Of a stretch of 41,643 nucleotides of DNA, positions 6,571 to 14,988 are shown in pieces. The notes under the pieces were generated by a model. That model made no database searches and had not been told where the DNA came from. It was given only the letters and a program-made list of their open reading frames with translations. Each line of letters opens with the position of its first letter. The stretch's first letter is position 1. The translations under genes were made by a program, and so were the position numbers. Source of the stretch: Candidatus Woesearchaeota archaeon (GTDB lineage Archaea > Nanobdellota > Nanobdellia > Woesearchaeales > WJKV01); contig JAHWHI010000014.1 of NCBI GenBank assembly GCA_019323355.1, positions 1-41,643 on the forward strand, read 5' to 3'.

Positions 6571-7902
6571 TTAACCAGTACTCTCAGTGATATTCACATT
6601 TTTAACTTTTGCGCTTCCTGATACAACCGGACCCTGGACTTCCCATCCTGACTGCTGAAATCTTTCTTTTGAACATTCTGCAATATTTGATAGAATCCGT
6701 AACATGTTATCTGTTATTCGGATTCCCTTCACTGGTTGGACAACCTCTCCATTCTTGTAGAGAAAGATCGCATCTCTCGGAATTGTCGAGAAATCTCCAG
6801 TAAGATAATTCTGGAATCTTGTATACCAAGTGTTTGTAATTCTCAATCCTGAAAAATCCTTGTACATACTCTCGGTCTTATTTTTTCCAGGAGCGATCAC
6901 AATGTTCGTGTTTGTCGGATAAATCAATCCTGCGTTCGCTGTTGTCTTAGTTTTGTATCTTCTTGCTGTGCTCGTATTGTGCAGAAAAGTCTTGAGAATT
7001 CCTTTCTCTATGACCAAAGTTTTTCTTTTTGGAACTCCTTCTGCATCGAACTTCGAGGTCTCAATGCCTCCAGGATAGGTTCCGTCATCATAAACTGTGA
7101 CTGCTTCTGATGCTACTTTCTTGCCCAATTTGTCAATAAAAAAAGAATAGCCTGATTCTGCTGCACTGATCCTAGAAGAATAACCTACATTATCTAGTAT
7201 GTCCCCAAAAGGATATGGGTCCATGATAACATCATATTTTTTAGCAGGAATCCTTTTCGGAGCTTTTGCTTTTACAGCATCTTCTGCAGATTTTCTTCCG
7301 CTTTTTTCAGGATCAAAATCAGATAGTACTCTGCAGACCTGGTTATAATAGCCGGACTCGTCCTTTTTGACATGGCTCCGGAATGAAAGATAAAGGGCTG
7401 TCCCTTTGTCTTTTGCCTCTACATTGCTCGAAGTAAGTAAATTCTCTTCTGAACATGCAAATTCGAAAACACCATTGCAACGCTTTGCACCGAGCGAGAG
7501 CGCAGTGTTTATCGCTGATTCGACAATGTCAATGCTCTTGTCGTGAAGGTCCAATATTTTTTTATCATAAGTCTTCTCAGTCTTTTTGTACTTGAACGGG
7601 CCTTCTGCAATTCCTTGATATTTCTTGTTTGGCTCCATTGCCTTTGCAAAGGAAATGGCCTTCTTGACAAAGTTGTTGATTGCGGTATTGTCAAACCGTT
7701 CTAGTGATGAAGAGATCATCCTTTGATTATATGCGAACATTATCGCAACATATTTATGATCCCAGGTTTTTGTGGCTGCGATCTCATTGTTCGAGAATTT
7801 GATCTGTGTCTTTGTTTCATCCCTCAATTCGAGCACAATATCATCTGCGCCTTTCTTTTTGAGTTCTCTCATCAATGTCTTCAAAAAATTACTATCTTCC
7901 AT
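6571..7902 (-). CDS. TldE/PmbA-family protein (non-catalytic partner of TldD)
   Basis: This 443-residue member of the PmbA_TldD superfamily lacks the zinc HExxxH motif, as TldE/PmbA proteins do. Recognisable segments are KFSNNEIAATKTWDHKYVAI in the N-domain, KYDVIMDPYPFGDILDNVG, YDDGTYPGGIETSKFDAEGV and the C-terminal GDFSTIPRDAIFLYKNGEV. In E. coli TldE pairs with TldD to form a heterodimeric metalloprotease that degrades unfolded peptides and matures microcin and CcdA. The gene follows tldD by one base. The archaeal substrate is unknown. Confidence 0.92.
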   Translation of the reverse strand: MEDSNFLKTLMRELKKKGADDIVLELRDETKTQIKFSNNEIAATKTWDHKYVAIMFAYNQRMISSSLERFDNTAINNFVKKAISFAKAMEPNKKYQGIAEGPFKYKKTEKTYDKKILDLHDKSIDIVESAINTALSLGAKRCNGVFEFACSEENLLTSSNVEAKDKGTALYLSFRSHVKKDESGYYNQVCRVLSDFDPEKSGRKSAEDAVKAKAPKRIPAKKYDVIMDPYPFGDILDNVGYSSRISAAESGYSFFIDKLGKKVASEAVTVYDDGTYPGGIETSKFDAEGVPKRKTLVIEKGILKTFLHNTSTARRYKTKTTANAGLIYPTNTNIVIAPGKNKTESMYKDFSGLRITNTWYTRFQNYLTGDFSTIPRDAIFLYKNGEVVQPVKGIRITDNMLRILSNIAECSKERFQQSGWEVQGPVVSGSAKVKNVNITESTG

Positions 7903-7903
7903 T

Positions 7904-9310
7904 TTATCTGATCTTAATATTTTTCAAACGTATCGAAGGACCTCCAGTTGTTACTGGGACTCCCTGGGAAGGCTCTCCCTTTCCGCATGTTGCTGCCCTT
8001 AATTCGATTTTTTTTCCGATCGCGTCGACAGCTGACCAGAACTTTGGAGTTGTTATCTCAAGCACAGGAGCGACCAGAGGATACATTATCTTTCCATTCT
8101 TTACATAGTATGCCTCTGAACCAACATATTTCTGGTTGAAACGTTTGTCGTCAATGTTCCATTCCTGGAAACCTTCCATGTAGATCCCTTCTTTTGTATC
8201 AGCAATTATCTCGTCGTGTGTCCAGTCACCGGGTTCAGTATATGTGTTAGACATCCTGACAATAGGCTCGTTTGCAAATACCTGTGCTCTGGCACATCCA
8301 TTGCTCTTCAAACCCATCTTTGCTGCTGTTTCTCTGTTATGAAGAAATTCATTGACCTTTCCGTTTTTCAACAAGTAGCGCTTTCTTGCTTTTACGCCTT
8401 CACAATCATACAAAAAGTAGCCTGCAGTTCCTTCAAGTAGAGGATTGTCAACAACATTCACAATCTCTGCACCGATCTGCTCTCCCACCATATCCCGCTT
8501 GATAAAGGATTCTCCGGCCTGTGCACTCTCTCTTCCAAGAATCCTGTCAGCCTCATAGGGATGGCCGACGCTCTCGTGGGAAGCTATGCCTGTAACTTCT
8601 GGACCGCAGATTATGCTATAATTGCCTGATTTAATTTTCTTACCTTTTTGGATATTTTCTTTTAGTTTTAATGCTATTTCAAGAGCGTGATCTGATACTT
8701 TCCATTTCTTGAAGACCTCCAGACCTCCGAGAGAATTATACTGATAAAATCTCTGCCTCATATCCTTTTTTTCCTTGACTGTCATGAACCAATAAAGCTC
8801 GACTCTTGGTATTATAGAAGTTATCTTTGTCCCTTCTGTATTTGCAATGATCTGCTTCCTGTGATCGTGTTCAAGATAAAAATGCCTTGCTGGAACTTGA
8901 ACTTTTGATTTTGTCAGAGTAGAATCAATATCGTAGAGTAGCTTAAGCTTCTCTGCAGGATCAATATCTCTTGGATCAGTCTTCATCTTGACTTCCACTT
9001 TCTTTTTATGGGATTTTTCTTCTGAGAAGACTATCGGCTCTTTCATCAATCTAGAACCTATCTTTGTTATCTTTTTCGCCCTAAGTACCATCTGTTTTAT
9101 GCTTGTTTTGTCAAGCTTGTTTGTCGAAGCAAAACCTAACGTGCCATTTATCAGGAGACGTACACCAATCCCGTTTTGAGTCGAGAAACCTCCCAGCTCG
9201 GGATTTCCATTCTTCAAGAAATAAGCGTCATCCTCAATCTCCTCAAGACGTACCTCTGCATATTTTGCATCTTTACATAAACCTAGTACGTAATCAACTA
9301 TCTCCTCCAT
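7904..9310 (-). CDS. tldD: TldD family metalloprotease
   Basis: This 468-residue protein carries the TldD zinc motif HESVGH (in GIASHESVGHPYEADR) and the late Cys ligand region TCGKGEPSQGVPVTTGG near the C-terminus. NGIGVRLLINGTLGFAST is the conserved N-domain segment. It is the catalytic half of the TldD-TldE protease, and its immediate neighbour downstream is the TldE-like gene. It begins 13 bases after the tyrS stop, so the order of transcription is small protein, tyrS, tldD, tldE. Confidence 0.94.
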   Translation of the reverse strand: MEEIVDYVLGLCKDAKYAEVRLEEIEDDAYFLKNGNPELGGFSTQNGIGVRLLINGTLGFASTNKLDKTSIKQMVLRAKKITKIGSRLMKEPIVFSEEKSHKKKVEVKMKTDPRDIDPAEKLKLLYDIDSTLTKSKVQVPARHFYLEHDHRKQIIANTEGTKITSIIPRVELYWFMTVKEKKDMRQRFYQYNSLGGLEVFKKWKVSDHALEIALKLKENIQKGKKIKSGNYSIICGPEVTGIASHESVGHPYEADRILGRESAQAGESFIKRDMVGEQIGAEIVNVVDNPLLEGTAGYFLYDCEGVKARKRYLLKNGKVNEFLHNRETAAKMGLKSNGCARAQVFANEPIVRMSNTYTEPGDWTHDEIIADTKEGIYMEGFQEWNIDDKRFNQKYVGSEAYYVKNGKIMYPLVAPVLEITTPKFWSAVDAIGKKIELRAATCGKGEPSQGVPVTTGGPSIRLKNIKIR

Positions 9311-9323
9311 TTTTTAAATTCCT

Positions 9324-10346
9324 TTACTCTTTGTACGCTGCTGCTGAAAGCTTTTCCAGCTCTTTACTGGCTTTGCGCATAGGCTCTAGAAGAATATTGA
9401 TTTCTTTTGCAAGAGCGTTCTTTAAATCTAATGGATGCAGTTCTTTTTTCCTGTAAGCTTGCTCAAGATCTGCATAATTTGTAAATTCCAGGTTGCCGCC
9501 GAATTTTTCAGGGCGTTCGATTATGAATGGTTTTCCTTTATCTCCTTTGAGAACCATTATGACATGCTGGATGAATGCAAGGACACCGTTTTCTTCAACA
9601 ATCCCCGGCTCGCAGTAAGCGCTCTTTATCTTGTCTATGACTGTCTTCTCGTCGTCGAGAAGATCGATCTTTGACTTTGGATCTGAGGCGCTCATCTTCT
9701 TTCCGATAAGGCCCGGAATCATCGGTGTCATGAGTTCAATCCGGGATTTATACCCGATTTTAGGTAGTGATTCTCTAGCAAACATCAATATTTTTCTTTG
9801 GTCAACACCACCATATTGTACATCAACTTTCAGGTATTCTTCATCCAAGGTCTGGACAAGAGGATAGATCAGACCAGATAACTTTGGATTGTCTGATTGC
9901 TTTACCACATCAGAAGCTGCTTTCCGTGCGTCATGCACAGAAGTAAAAGTGCTTAATTTTAGTAAGTCAAAGAAATATTTCTTATCCAGATTTATGTCTG
10001 AGGCTTTAACAATCTCAAATTCTTTTATATCAGCTCCAAGAGACTTGAACATCAAAGGGATAGCTTTCTGATAATATTTATATCTCTTATCAAGGATATC
10101 CCAAGGAGTGTTGTCCAGAGCCCCTGTGATGTCTGACAGCAGAAGCTTGACATGAAATCCAGCTTTAAGAAAATCAGCAAGCTTTAGCACCCAGATGAAA
10201 TATGCTATATGCGGTTTTCCAGTTATAGCTGTGCCAATATATACTACAGGTTTTTTCTTTGTCTTGAGGAGTTTCTTCAGTTCCTCCTCTGTCACAATCT
10301 CTGCAGTATTTCTCTTAATTAGATTAAACTTTTCTTCGACATTCAT
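9324..10346 (-). CDS. tyrS: Tyrosyl-tRNA synthetase, archaeal type
   Basis: This 340-residue class I synthetase lacks the bacterial S4-like tail. The HIGH equivalent is in YIGTAITGKPHIAYFIW and the KMSKS equivalent is KMSAS. SGLIYPLVQTLDEEYLKVD and VQYGGVDQRKILMFA are the tyrosine-binding and Rossmann signatures of archaeal TyrRS. The ATG at 10346 is preferred to a GTG at 10355 because GTGAT lies about five bases upstream of the ATG, matching the archaeal SD. It probably shares a transcript with the 66-residue gene upstream and tldD-tldE downstream. Confidence 0.95.
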   Translation of the reverse strand: MNVEEKFNLIKRNTAEIVTEEELKKLLKTKKKPVVYIGTAITGKPHIAYFIWVLKLADFLKAGFHVKLLLSDITGALDNTPWDILDKRYKYYQKAIPLMFKSLGADIKEFEIVKASDINLDKKYFFDLLKLSTFTSVHDARKAASDVVKQSDNPKLSGLIYPLVQTLDEEYLKVDVQYGGVDQRKILMFARESLPKIGYKSRIELMTPMIPGLIGKKMSASDPKSKIDLLDDEKTVIDKIKSAYCEPGIVEENGVLAFIQHVIMVLKGDKGKPFIIERPEKFGGNLEFTNYADLEQAYRKKELHPLDLKNALAKEINILLEPMRKASKELEKLSAAAYKE

Positions 10347-10369
10347 AAGAATCACGTTTCTTATCTTTC

Positions 10370-10570
10370 TTATCCCTGGTGGGACATGACTCCGATAATC
10401 CGCGATCTCTTCCGGATCATAGGCTGCACTTTGACTTTCATTCCAGTCTTCAGTCTCTTTTTCAGAGGCGCCTCAACATCAACCTCGATTGGGGCTGCTC
10501 TTCCGATCTGGACCATTGTGCTTGGAGCTACACGGACAACAGTGCCTGTCTTGTATGCGTATTTTGCCAT
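10370..10570 (-). CDS. Small basic beta-rich protein, function unknown
   Basis: The gene encodes 66 residues (MAKYAYKTGTVVRVAPSTM, APIEVDVEAPLKKRLKTG, MKVKVQPMIRKRSRIIGV). The alternating hydrophobic pattern predicts four or five short strands with a basic surface, which could be a small nucleic-acid-binding barrel, but I do not recognise the family. It has one of the best ribosome sites in the window, GAGGTGATT (10575-10583), and TATA-like elements at 10607-10616 and 10621-10631. It leads the tyrS-tldD-tldE unit, 23 bases before tyrS. The strong SD and start make it a credible gene. Confidence 0.72.
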   Translation of the reverse strand: MAKYAYKTGTVVRVAPSTMVQIGRAAPIEVDVEAPLKKRLKTGMKVKVQPMIRKRSRIIGVMSHQG

Positions 10571-10642
10571 AAATAATCACCTCGATAAACTAAAGAACAA
10601 GCATTCTTTATATAATTTTCTTTTATAAAGGGCTAGAAAACC

Positions 10643-10652
10643 TTTTTATAAT
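10643..10652 (+). promoter_or_regulatory. TATA box for the cas4-like gene
   Basis: TTTTTATAAT is centred about 26 bases before the ATG at 10673, which implies a leaderless transcript. Confidence 0.5.
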
Positions 10653-10672
10653 CATTCCCAGAGTAAAAGGAT

Positions 10673-11491
10673 ATGGCGCAGATGATAAGTGTGACTGCAC
10701 TCTCAGCATATCTCTACTGCAGGAGAAAACTATATCTGGAACAGGTATTAGGGTTGAAGGAGGTTCCAAAAGAGACCGTGATCGTAGGTAAGATCAGGCA
10801 CAATGTATATGATCTTGTGAACAGGCAGGAGAAAGGTATTGTGCTTTCAATCCATGAGAACAATATCGACCAGATCGAAGAGAAATATAAGACAAATTAT
10901 TCAAATAATCTCAAGAATTCAATAAAACTGAACAAGACACTTCTGCATAACCTGAAGTTTAATCTTAGTGATGTCTACAGACAGTTATGGCCCACATTCC
11001 TGGAGGAAGCAAGAATAAGGGCAGCTGCTCTCAGAGGCTTTGTCGAAAAGAACAAAATATTTGGACCTAAATTATGGGAGAGACTAACGCCAAAGATAGA
11101 ATCCGAGGTATTTGTATCTTCAAAAGAACTCGAGCTTAAAGGAAAGATAGACCGGATTGAAAAACACGATGATAAGATAGTGCCAATCGAGCTGAAGACA
11201 GGAAAAGCTCCAAGAGAGAGTGTATGGGAGGGGCATCTGATCCAGATAGGGGCTTATATGATGCTTCTTGAAGAACAGTTCCAGAAGCCTGTCAATGACG
11301 GCATGGTTGAATATCTGACTGAAAAAATAAAAAGGCCTGTGAAAATGAACCCGTTTCTCAAGAATGACATAATGAAGCTCAAGGAGGAAGTCAAAGAATT
11401 GCTTGCCTCAGATAAACTGCCTGAGATCACTGAAAACAAGAACAAATGTAAGATCTGCGGGCTCAGGGATGAGTGTTATAGGCTCAATTAA
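10673..11491 (+). CDS. Stand-alone Cas4-like PD-(D/E)xK nuclease with Fe-S cysteines
   Basis: This 272-residue protein has the Cas4/AddB-type layout. One Cys lies near the N-terminus (Cys16 in YLYCRRKLYLE), with GKIRHNVYD nearby. The nuclease core has Asp in LKGKIDRIEKHD, the E-x-K motif in IELKTGKAP and Gln/Tyr in HLIQIGAYMML. Three C-terminal Cys follow (C259-x2-C262-x5-C268), giving the four ligands of a 4Fe-4S cluster. Cas4 proteins are 5'-3' DNA exonucleases that trim CRISPR prespacers, and solo Cas4 homologues also occur outside CRISPR loci. No repeats or other cas genes are visible here. Neighbours are a PRC-barrel protein and the RFC clamp-loader subunit, which suggests a repair or replication role. 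Confidence 0.88.
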   Translation: MAQMISVTALSAYLYCRRKLYLEQVLGLKEVPKETVIVGKIRHNVYDLVNRQEKGIVLSIHENNIDQIEEKYKTNYSNNLKNSIKLNKTLLHNLKFNLSDVYRQLWPTFLEEARIRAAALRGFVEKNKIFGPKLWERLTPKIESEVFVSSKELELKGKIDRIEKHDDKIVPIELKTGKAPRESVWEGHLIQIGAYMMLLEEQFQKPVNDGMVEYLTEKIKRPVKMNPFLKNDIMKLKEEVKELLASDKLPEITENKNKCKICGLRDECYRLN

Positions 11492-11505
11492 AAAGGTTAA
11501 AAAGG

Positions 11506-11522
11506 CCCATATCACTAATGGG
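11506..11522 (+). terminator. Small hairpin after the cas4-like gene
   Basis: CCCAT (11506-11510) pairs with ATGGG (11518-11522) around a 7-base loop, 15 bases after the stop. The following tract is only moderately T-rich, so termination is a guess. Confidence 0.25.
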
Positions 11523-11547
11523 GATATTTCTGATACTGACACAGAAA

Positions 11548-11558
11548 GATTTAAATAT
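11548..11558 (+). promoter_or_regulatory. TATA box for the PRC-barrel gene
   Basis: GATTTAAATAT predicts initiation near 11580, just ahead of or at the GAGGG ribosome site that precedes the ATG at 11592. Confidence 0.45.
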
Positions 11559-11591
11559 TAAGATGAATCTTTCTTGACCAGAGGGATTGTT

Positions 11592-11855
11592 ATGCCAGAA
11601 GCTGATAAACGAATAAGCAAGGAAATTGTTGGTCGGACAGTAGTCAGTAAAACAGGAAAAAGATTCGGCGAAGTTTCAGATGTTATCTTTGAAACAAGAA
11701 GCGGAGAACTTATCCATATTCTTCTAAAGAATCCTACAAGTTATGCTGATAAATTAGATCTTGAAAAAGACAAGAACGGCAATATCCTAATCCCATTCTC
11801 AGCAGTTATCGCAATGGGAGATTTCATGGTCATTGCTGAAGAAGATATTATATAG
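11592..11855 (+). CDS. PRC-barrel domain protein
   Basis: This 87-residue single-domain protein reads RISKEIVGRTVVSKTGKRFG, then EVSDVIFETRSGELIHILLK and ILIPFSAVIAMGDFMVIAEE. This is the PRC-barrel beta fold, found in RimM and in many short archaeal proteins, some of which act with CdvB/FtsZ-like cell-division proteins or RNA. The ATG at 11592 is preferred over the upstream TTG at 11574 because GAGGG lies 5-6 bases ahead. It has its own TATA box and is followed 60 bases later by rfcS, which also has one. The specific role cannot be told from sequence. Confidence 0.85.
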   Translation: MPEADKRISKEIVGRTVVSKTGKRFGEVSDVIFETRSGELIHILLKNPTSYADKLDLEKDKNGNILIPFSAVIAMGDFMVIAEEDII

Positions 11856-11883
11856 TTTATTCTTATAGATTTAGCATCAGAAA

Positions 11884-11894
11884 CTTTAATAAAT
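11884..11894 (+). promoter_or_regulatory. TATA box for rfcS
   Basis: CTTTAATAAAT is centred 27 bases before the ATG at 11916. It supports that start and a leaderless message rather than the in-frame TTG at 11907. Confidence 0.5.
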
Positions 11895-11915
11895 AGAACG
11901 GAATCTTTGTCTAAC

Positions 11916-12866
11916 ATGGAGAATATCTGGACTGAAAAATACAGGCCTTCTAAATTTGAAGAGGTAAAAGGACAGAAGGAAATAGTTTCCAGAGTGAAAG
12001 CTTTTGTCGAGAATAAAAATATGCCTCACCTTCTTTTTTCTGGCCCTGCAGGGGTAGGGAAGACAACATTGGCATTGGTCATTGCAAAACAGATGTTCGG
12101 TGACAACTGGAAAGCTAATGTTCTTGAACTGAATGCTTCTGACGAGCGTGGAATTGATGTGATCCGTGTTAATGTGAAGAATTTTGCGCGGATGCGTGCG
12201 ATTGATGACGTGCCATTCAAGATAATCTATCTGGATGAATGTGACGCTCTCACAAAAGAAGCACAGCAGGCATTGAGAAGGACAATGGAGAACTATACAA
12301 AAACATGTAGATTTGTGCTCTCCTGCAACTATGCTTCTAAGATCATTGATCCGATAAAAAGCAGATGTGCTGTGTTCAAGTTCCTTCCATTGGATAAAGA
12401 GGATATTTTTGAAGTCATTGATAAAATCGCAAAAGAGGAAAAGATATCAGTGGATGAAAAGACAAAACTAGCTTTGTTTGAAGCAAGCAACGGAGACTGC
12501 CGAAAAGTTGAGAACATCATGCAGAGCTGTGCTGCGATCTCGAATACAATAAATGAAGACACTGTCTTTGCCATTGCATCGACTGCAAAACCAAAAGAGA
12601 TCGCAGAGATAATAACACTTGCTGTGAACGGCAAATTTACCAATGCTAGAGACAAGCTATTGAAGACCATGCAAGATTATGGCCTTTCTGGAATTGACAT
12701 CATAAAACAGATAACCAAAGAAGTATGGGGCTTGAATGTGGATGACCGGAAAAAGATCCATATGATCGATACTTGCGGAGAGTGCGAGTTCAGAATAGTA
12801 GAAGGCAGCGATGAATTCATCCAATTAGAGGCTCTTCTTGCAAAGTTTGGGATGAAATTAAATTAA
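11916..12866 (+). CDS. rfcS: Replication factor C small subunit
   Basis: This 316-residue clamp-loader AAA+ ATPase begins MENIWTEKYRPSKFEEVKGQ, the RFC box I/II signature. Walker A is GPAGVGKTTLA, the Walker B DEAD-type box is YLDECDALT, the sensor region includes FVLSCNYASKIIDPIKSRC (SRC arginine finger), and a C-terminal collar domain follows. With the large subunit it loads PCNA onto primed DNA. It lacks inteins, which are common in this gene in some archaea. FEN1, a PCNA client, is encoded 8 kb away in the same window. Confidence 0.97.
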   Translation: MENIWTEKYRPSKFEEVKGQKEIVSRVKAFVENKNMPHLLFSGPAGVGKTTLALVIAKQMFGDNWKANVLELNASDERGIDVIRVNVKNFARMRAIDDVPFKIIYLDECDALTKEAQQALRRTMENYTKTCRFVLSCNYASKIIDPIKSRCAVFKFLPLDKEDIFEVIDKIAKEEKISVDEKTKLALFEASNGDCRKVENIMQSCAAISNTINEDTVFAIASTAKPKEIAEIITLAVNGKFTNARDKLLKTMQDYGLSGIDIIKQITKEVWGLNVDDRKKIHMIDTCGECEFRIVEGSDEFIQLEALLAKFGMKLN

Positions 12867-12893
12867 GAGAAAAAGAAAATAAAAAAGAAATGC
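12867..12893 (-). terminator. U-rich terminator of the envelope cluster
   Basis: On the minus strand the bases after the stop of the last lipoprotein gene read ATTTCTTTTTTATTTTCTTT, a strong U-tract. It fills the whole 27-base convergent gap with rfcS. Confidence 0.5.
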
Positions 12894-13853
12894 TTATTCT
12901 TCTGGAAGCACTGCAATGCTTGTGCTTATTGTTTCTTTGTAGTCATACTGCAGCTTGATATTGATTGACTTTACAAAGTCATTCTGGACAGCAATATCCT
13001 GCTTGCACCTGATGATTGCCTCTCCAGCCCGCAGATCTGCGTAACCAGTATTGTCAGAACCTTCTCTCAGACCAGAACATACAAGGCCTGGAAGTCCAGT
13101 ATCAATCTCTACAAAGACACGGTTCTCGTCAACCCTCTGCGGATTGCAATCACTAGCAAGCCTGTATACCTTTCCGTTTCCTTTTTTCTGGATCCTGAAT
13201 GTGAAAGCCAGTGCTGTTGAGCTTGCTGCATTCTCTGTCAGCTCTACGACCTGTACTGGAGATGCACTGTTCTGGACAACCCGAGAACCATCTACAGCAC
13301 ATACACCTTCTTCCCTGGATCGAAGATCCTTTCGGATACATAATGAGCTTATTGCTTTTGTGCCGTATTTGTAGCAGATGTCAGCCCGTACTGGATAAGT
13401 TGTATCTCCTAAGACCGGCTGTTCCCGATTCAAACTTTCGTAGATAATGTAAACTGCGTTTGACGGAATTACAGTGCCTTGCGGATCCCGATATTTTGCA
13501 AGAAGGTCTTCGTCTGGGTTCTTCCGAGCTTCTGTGTAACCAAATTCTGCAGGATCAAGACCGCTAAGAGTTACTGTGACATCGTCTTTCATAACTTCCC
13601 ATTCACCGTCATTGATCAGCTGGATCTCAACATCAAACGGATCTGCTCCGCCGCTGAAGACCTTATCTCTTGGCCTGTCTGGCGAGAATTCCAATAAAAG
13701 TCCATTTGTTCCGCCAATAAAAGCTCTTGTCTCGACAGTTCCTTTGTCTCCGCCAAAGATCCCACGTTCCTCTCCAACATCTCTTTGTGCGCAGCCTACT
13801 GCTAGAACTGTTATAGCAAGTAAAATCATTGCAATAATATGTAGTTTTCTCAT
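12894..13853 (-). CDS. Surface lipoprotein, envelope cluster (paralogue C)
   Basis: The 319-residue precursor has a type II-like signal peptide with lipobox LAVGC (Cys21). The mature part is beta-rich, with a CARDB-like first domain (FDVEIQLINDGEWEVMKDDV), then the cluster signature CYKYGTKAISSLCI with Cys160 and Cys172. A second domain (FTFRIQKKGNGKVYR) ends with IIRCKQDIAVQNDF and IKLQYDYKET. It is paralogous to the next two genes. A strong SD (GGAGG) sits between it and the stop of the previous gene, 13 bases away, so it is probably co-transcribed. No enzyme motif is seen; a structural or binding role at the outer face of the membrane is inferred. Confidence 0.85.
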   Translation of the reverse strand: MRKLHIIAMILLAITVLAVGCAQRDVGEERGIFGGDKGTVETRAFIGGTNGLLLEFSPDRPRDKVFSGGADPFDVEIQLINDGEWEVMKDDVTVTLSGLDPAEFGYTEARKNPDEDLLAKYRDPQGTVIPSNAVYIIYESLNREQPVLGDTTYPVRADICYKYGTKAISSLCIRKDLRSREEGVCAVDGSRVVQNSASPVQVVELTENAASSTALAFTFRIQKKGNGKVYRLASDCNPQRVDENRVFVEIDTGLPGLVCSGLREGSDNTGYADLRAGEAIIRCKQDIAVQNDFVKSINIKLQYDYKETISTSIAVLPEE

Positions 13854-13866
13854 GATAAATTCCTCC

Positions 13867-14901
13867 TTAACCGAAGCCTAAATTTTCGATCAAAATTGGC
13901 TGGACAATGCTTTGTGTGACACGGTATTCTGTTTTTATTGTCAAAGGCGTGTTAAGCACGTCAGGTCCAACATCAAGTGTTGCAAAACATGAAAGAACAG
14001 GATTCTCGCGATAGATATTGAACTTATTGTCAGTATTCTTTAACAGCGGACATTCTAGATCTGTTGTTGCAAGTATTGTCGGAGCAACAACTGTGCCTTC
14101 TTCTGTGAACTGGATCCATCCATAATTCTGCCTCTCTAATGGGGCATCTGGATCGCATGCATCGACATCGTCTCCAGTCCTCAAGGATGTTGCCTGTATA
14201 TCGTATATCTTGAGATTCTGGGATTCATCCACTTGGTTAAAATAAATGTCAAACCTTACACGCACCTGGTCAGGACTTATCTTGTCTGTACGGTAATCAA
14301 CCTTTGTGACAGACACTGGTGCTGCCTGGCCTGCTGACAATGTCACAGAAGCCTCTTTTGGACAGCCAGAACCATCTTTCTGGCCACTGCCATCCCTGTC
14401 AATACATATAGGGAAGCTTGCCTGTGTCGCATAATCATAACATGCTGTGATAATCGTATCCTGCTTTAATCTTGGAGTTCCAAGTTCGAGTACATTTTCT
14501 TCGTTCACATCCCCGCTGAATGTGATCAACTGCTCTCCACCTGGACCGTATCTTGTTTTTCCTGGCAGGTCAGATCCCTCTATTTCTTTTTCTTCTTCCT
14601 CATATTCAAGATAACTTGGGTCATAACCATAGATGATCAGTTTCATCGGCCTGTAGGAAGCAAGATCACGTGGAGGCCATCTTCCTAGATTCTTAAGATT
14701 TACAAGGTAAGAAAAACTTTGGCCTGGTGTCAGCTTCATCTCTTCTGGACTCTCCAGAGTGATATCGATTCCGCGCAATCCTTCCAGGTACTGCCCTTCT
14801 TCAAATGCAGGACCCTCATTCTGCTGGTCTCTTGCGCAGGAAACTGAAAAGATTAGCATAGAAATCAGGATAATTGCAAATATTACGTATTTAACCTTCA
14901 T
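13867..14901 (-). CDS. Surface lipoprotein, envelope cluster (paralogue B)
   Basis: The 344-residue precursor has lipobox FSVSC (Cys22). Its organisation matches paralogue C: a first beta domain (LTPGQSFSYLVNLKNLGRWP), the signature CYDYATQASFPICI (Cys154, Cys166), then a second beta domain ending in LSCFATLDVG and LTIKTEYRVTQSIV. A Glu-rich insertion (EEEEKEIEGSD) follows the first domain. It has a separate promoter (TATA at 14940-14952), with a 12-base perfect palindrome just upstream, so expression of paralogues B and C may be adjusted independently of the genes before them. Function is unknown. Confidence 0.84.
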   Translation of the reverse strand: MKVKYVIFAIILISMLIFSVSCARDQQNEGPAFEEGQYLEGLRGIDITLESPEEMKLTPGQSFSYLVNLKNLGRWPPRDLASYRPMKLIIYGYDPSYLEYEEEEKEIEGSDLPGKTRYGPGGEQLITFSGDVNEENVLELGTPRLKQDTIITACYDYATQASFPICIDRDGSGQKDGSGCPKEASVTLSAGQAAPVSVTKVDYRTDKISPDQVRVRFDIYFNQVDESQNLKIYDIQATSLRTGDDVDACDPDAPLERQNYGWIQFTEEGTVVAPTILATTDLECPLLKNTDNKFNIYRENPVLSCFATLDVGPDVLNTPLTIKTEYRVTQSIVQPILIENLGFG

Positions 14902-14939
14902 TTTTCATCCATCACTTTTATACTGTTCTTAATAGGGAT

Positions 14940-14952
14940 TCTATATATAAAC
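14940..14952 (-). promoter_or_regulatory. Internal promoter of the envelope cluster
   Basis: The minus strand reads GGTTTATATATAG, the most canonical TATA box in the window. Initiation is expected near 14919, about 18 bases before the ATG at 14901. The palindrome TCCATATATGGA at 14965-14976 lies about 14 bases upstream of the box, where an activator or repressor could bind. Confidence 0.5.
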
Positions 14953-14988
14953 CTTTTGATTGGTTCCATATATGGATTATATATGATT

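Noticed and set aside
10673..11491. A CRISPR-Cas locus suggested by the Cas4-like gene
   Set aside because: No direct-repeat array and no cas1, cas2 or effector gene is visible in the window.
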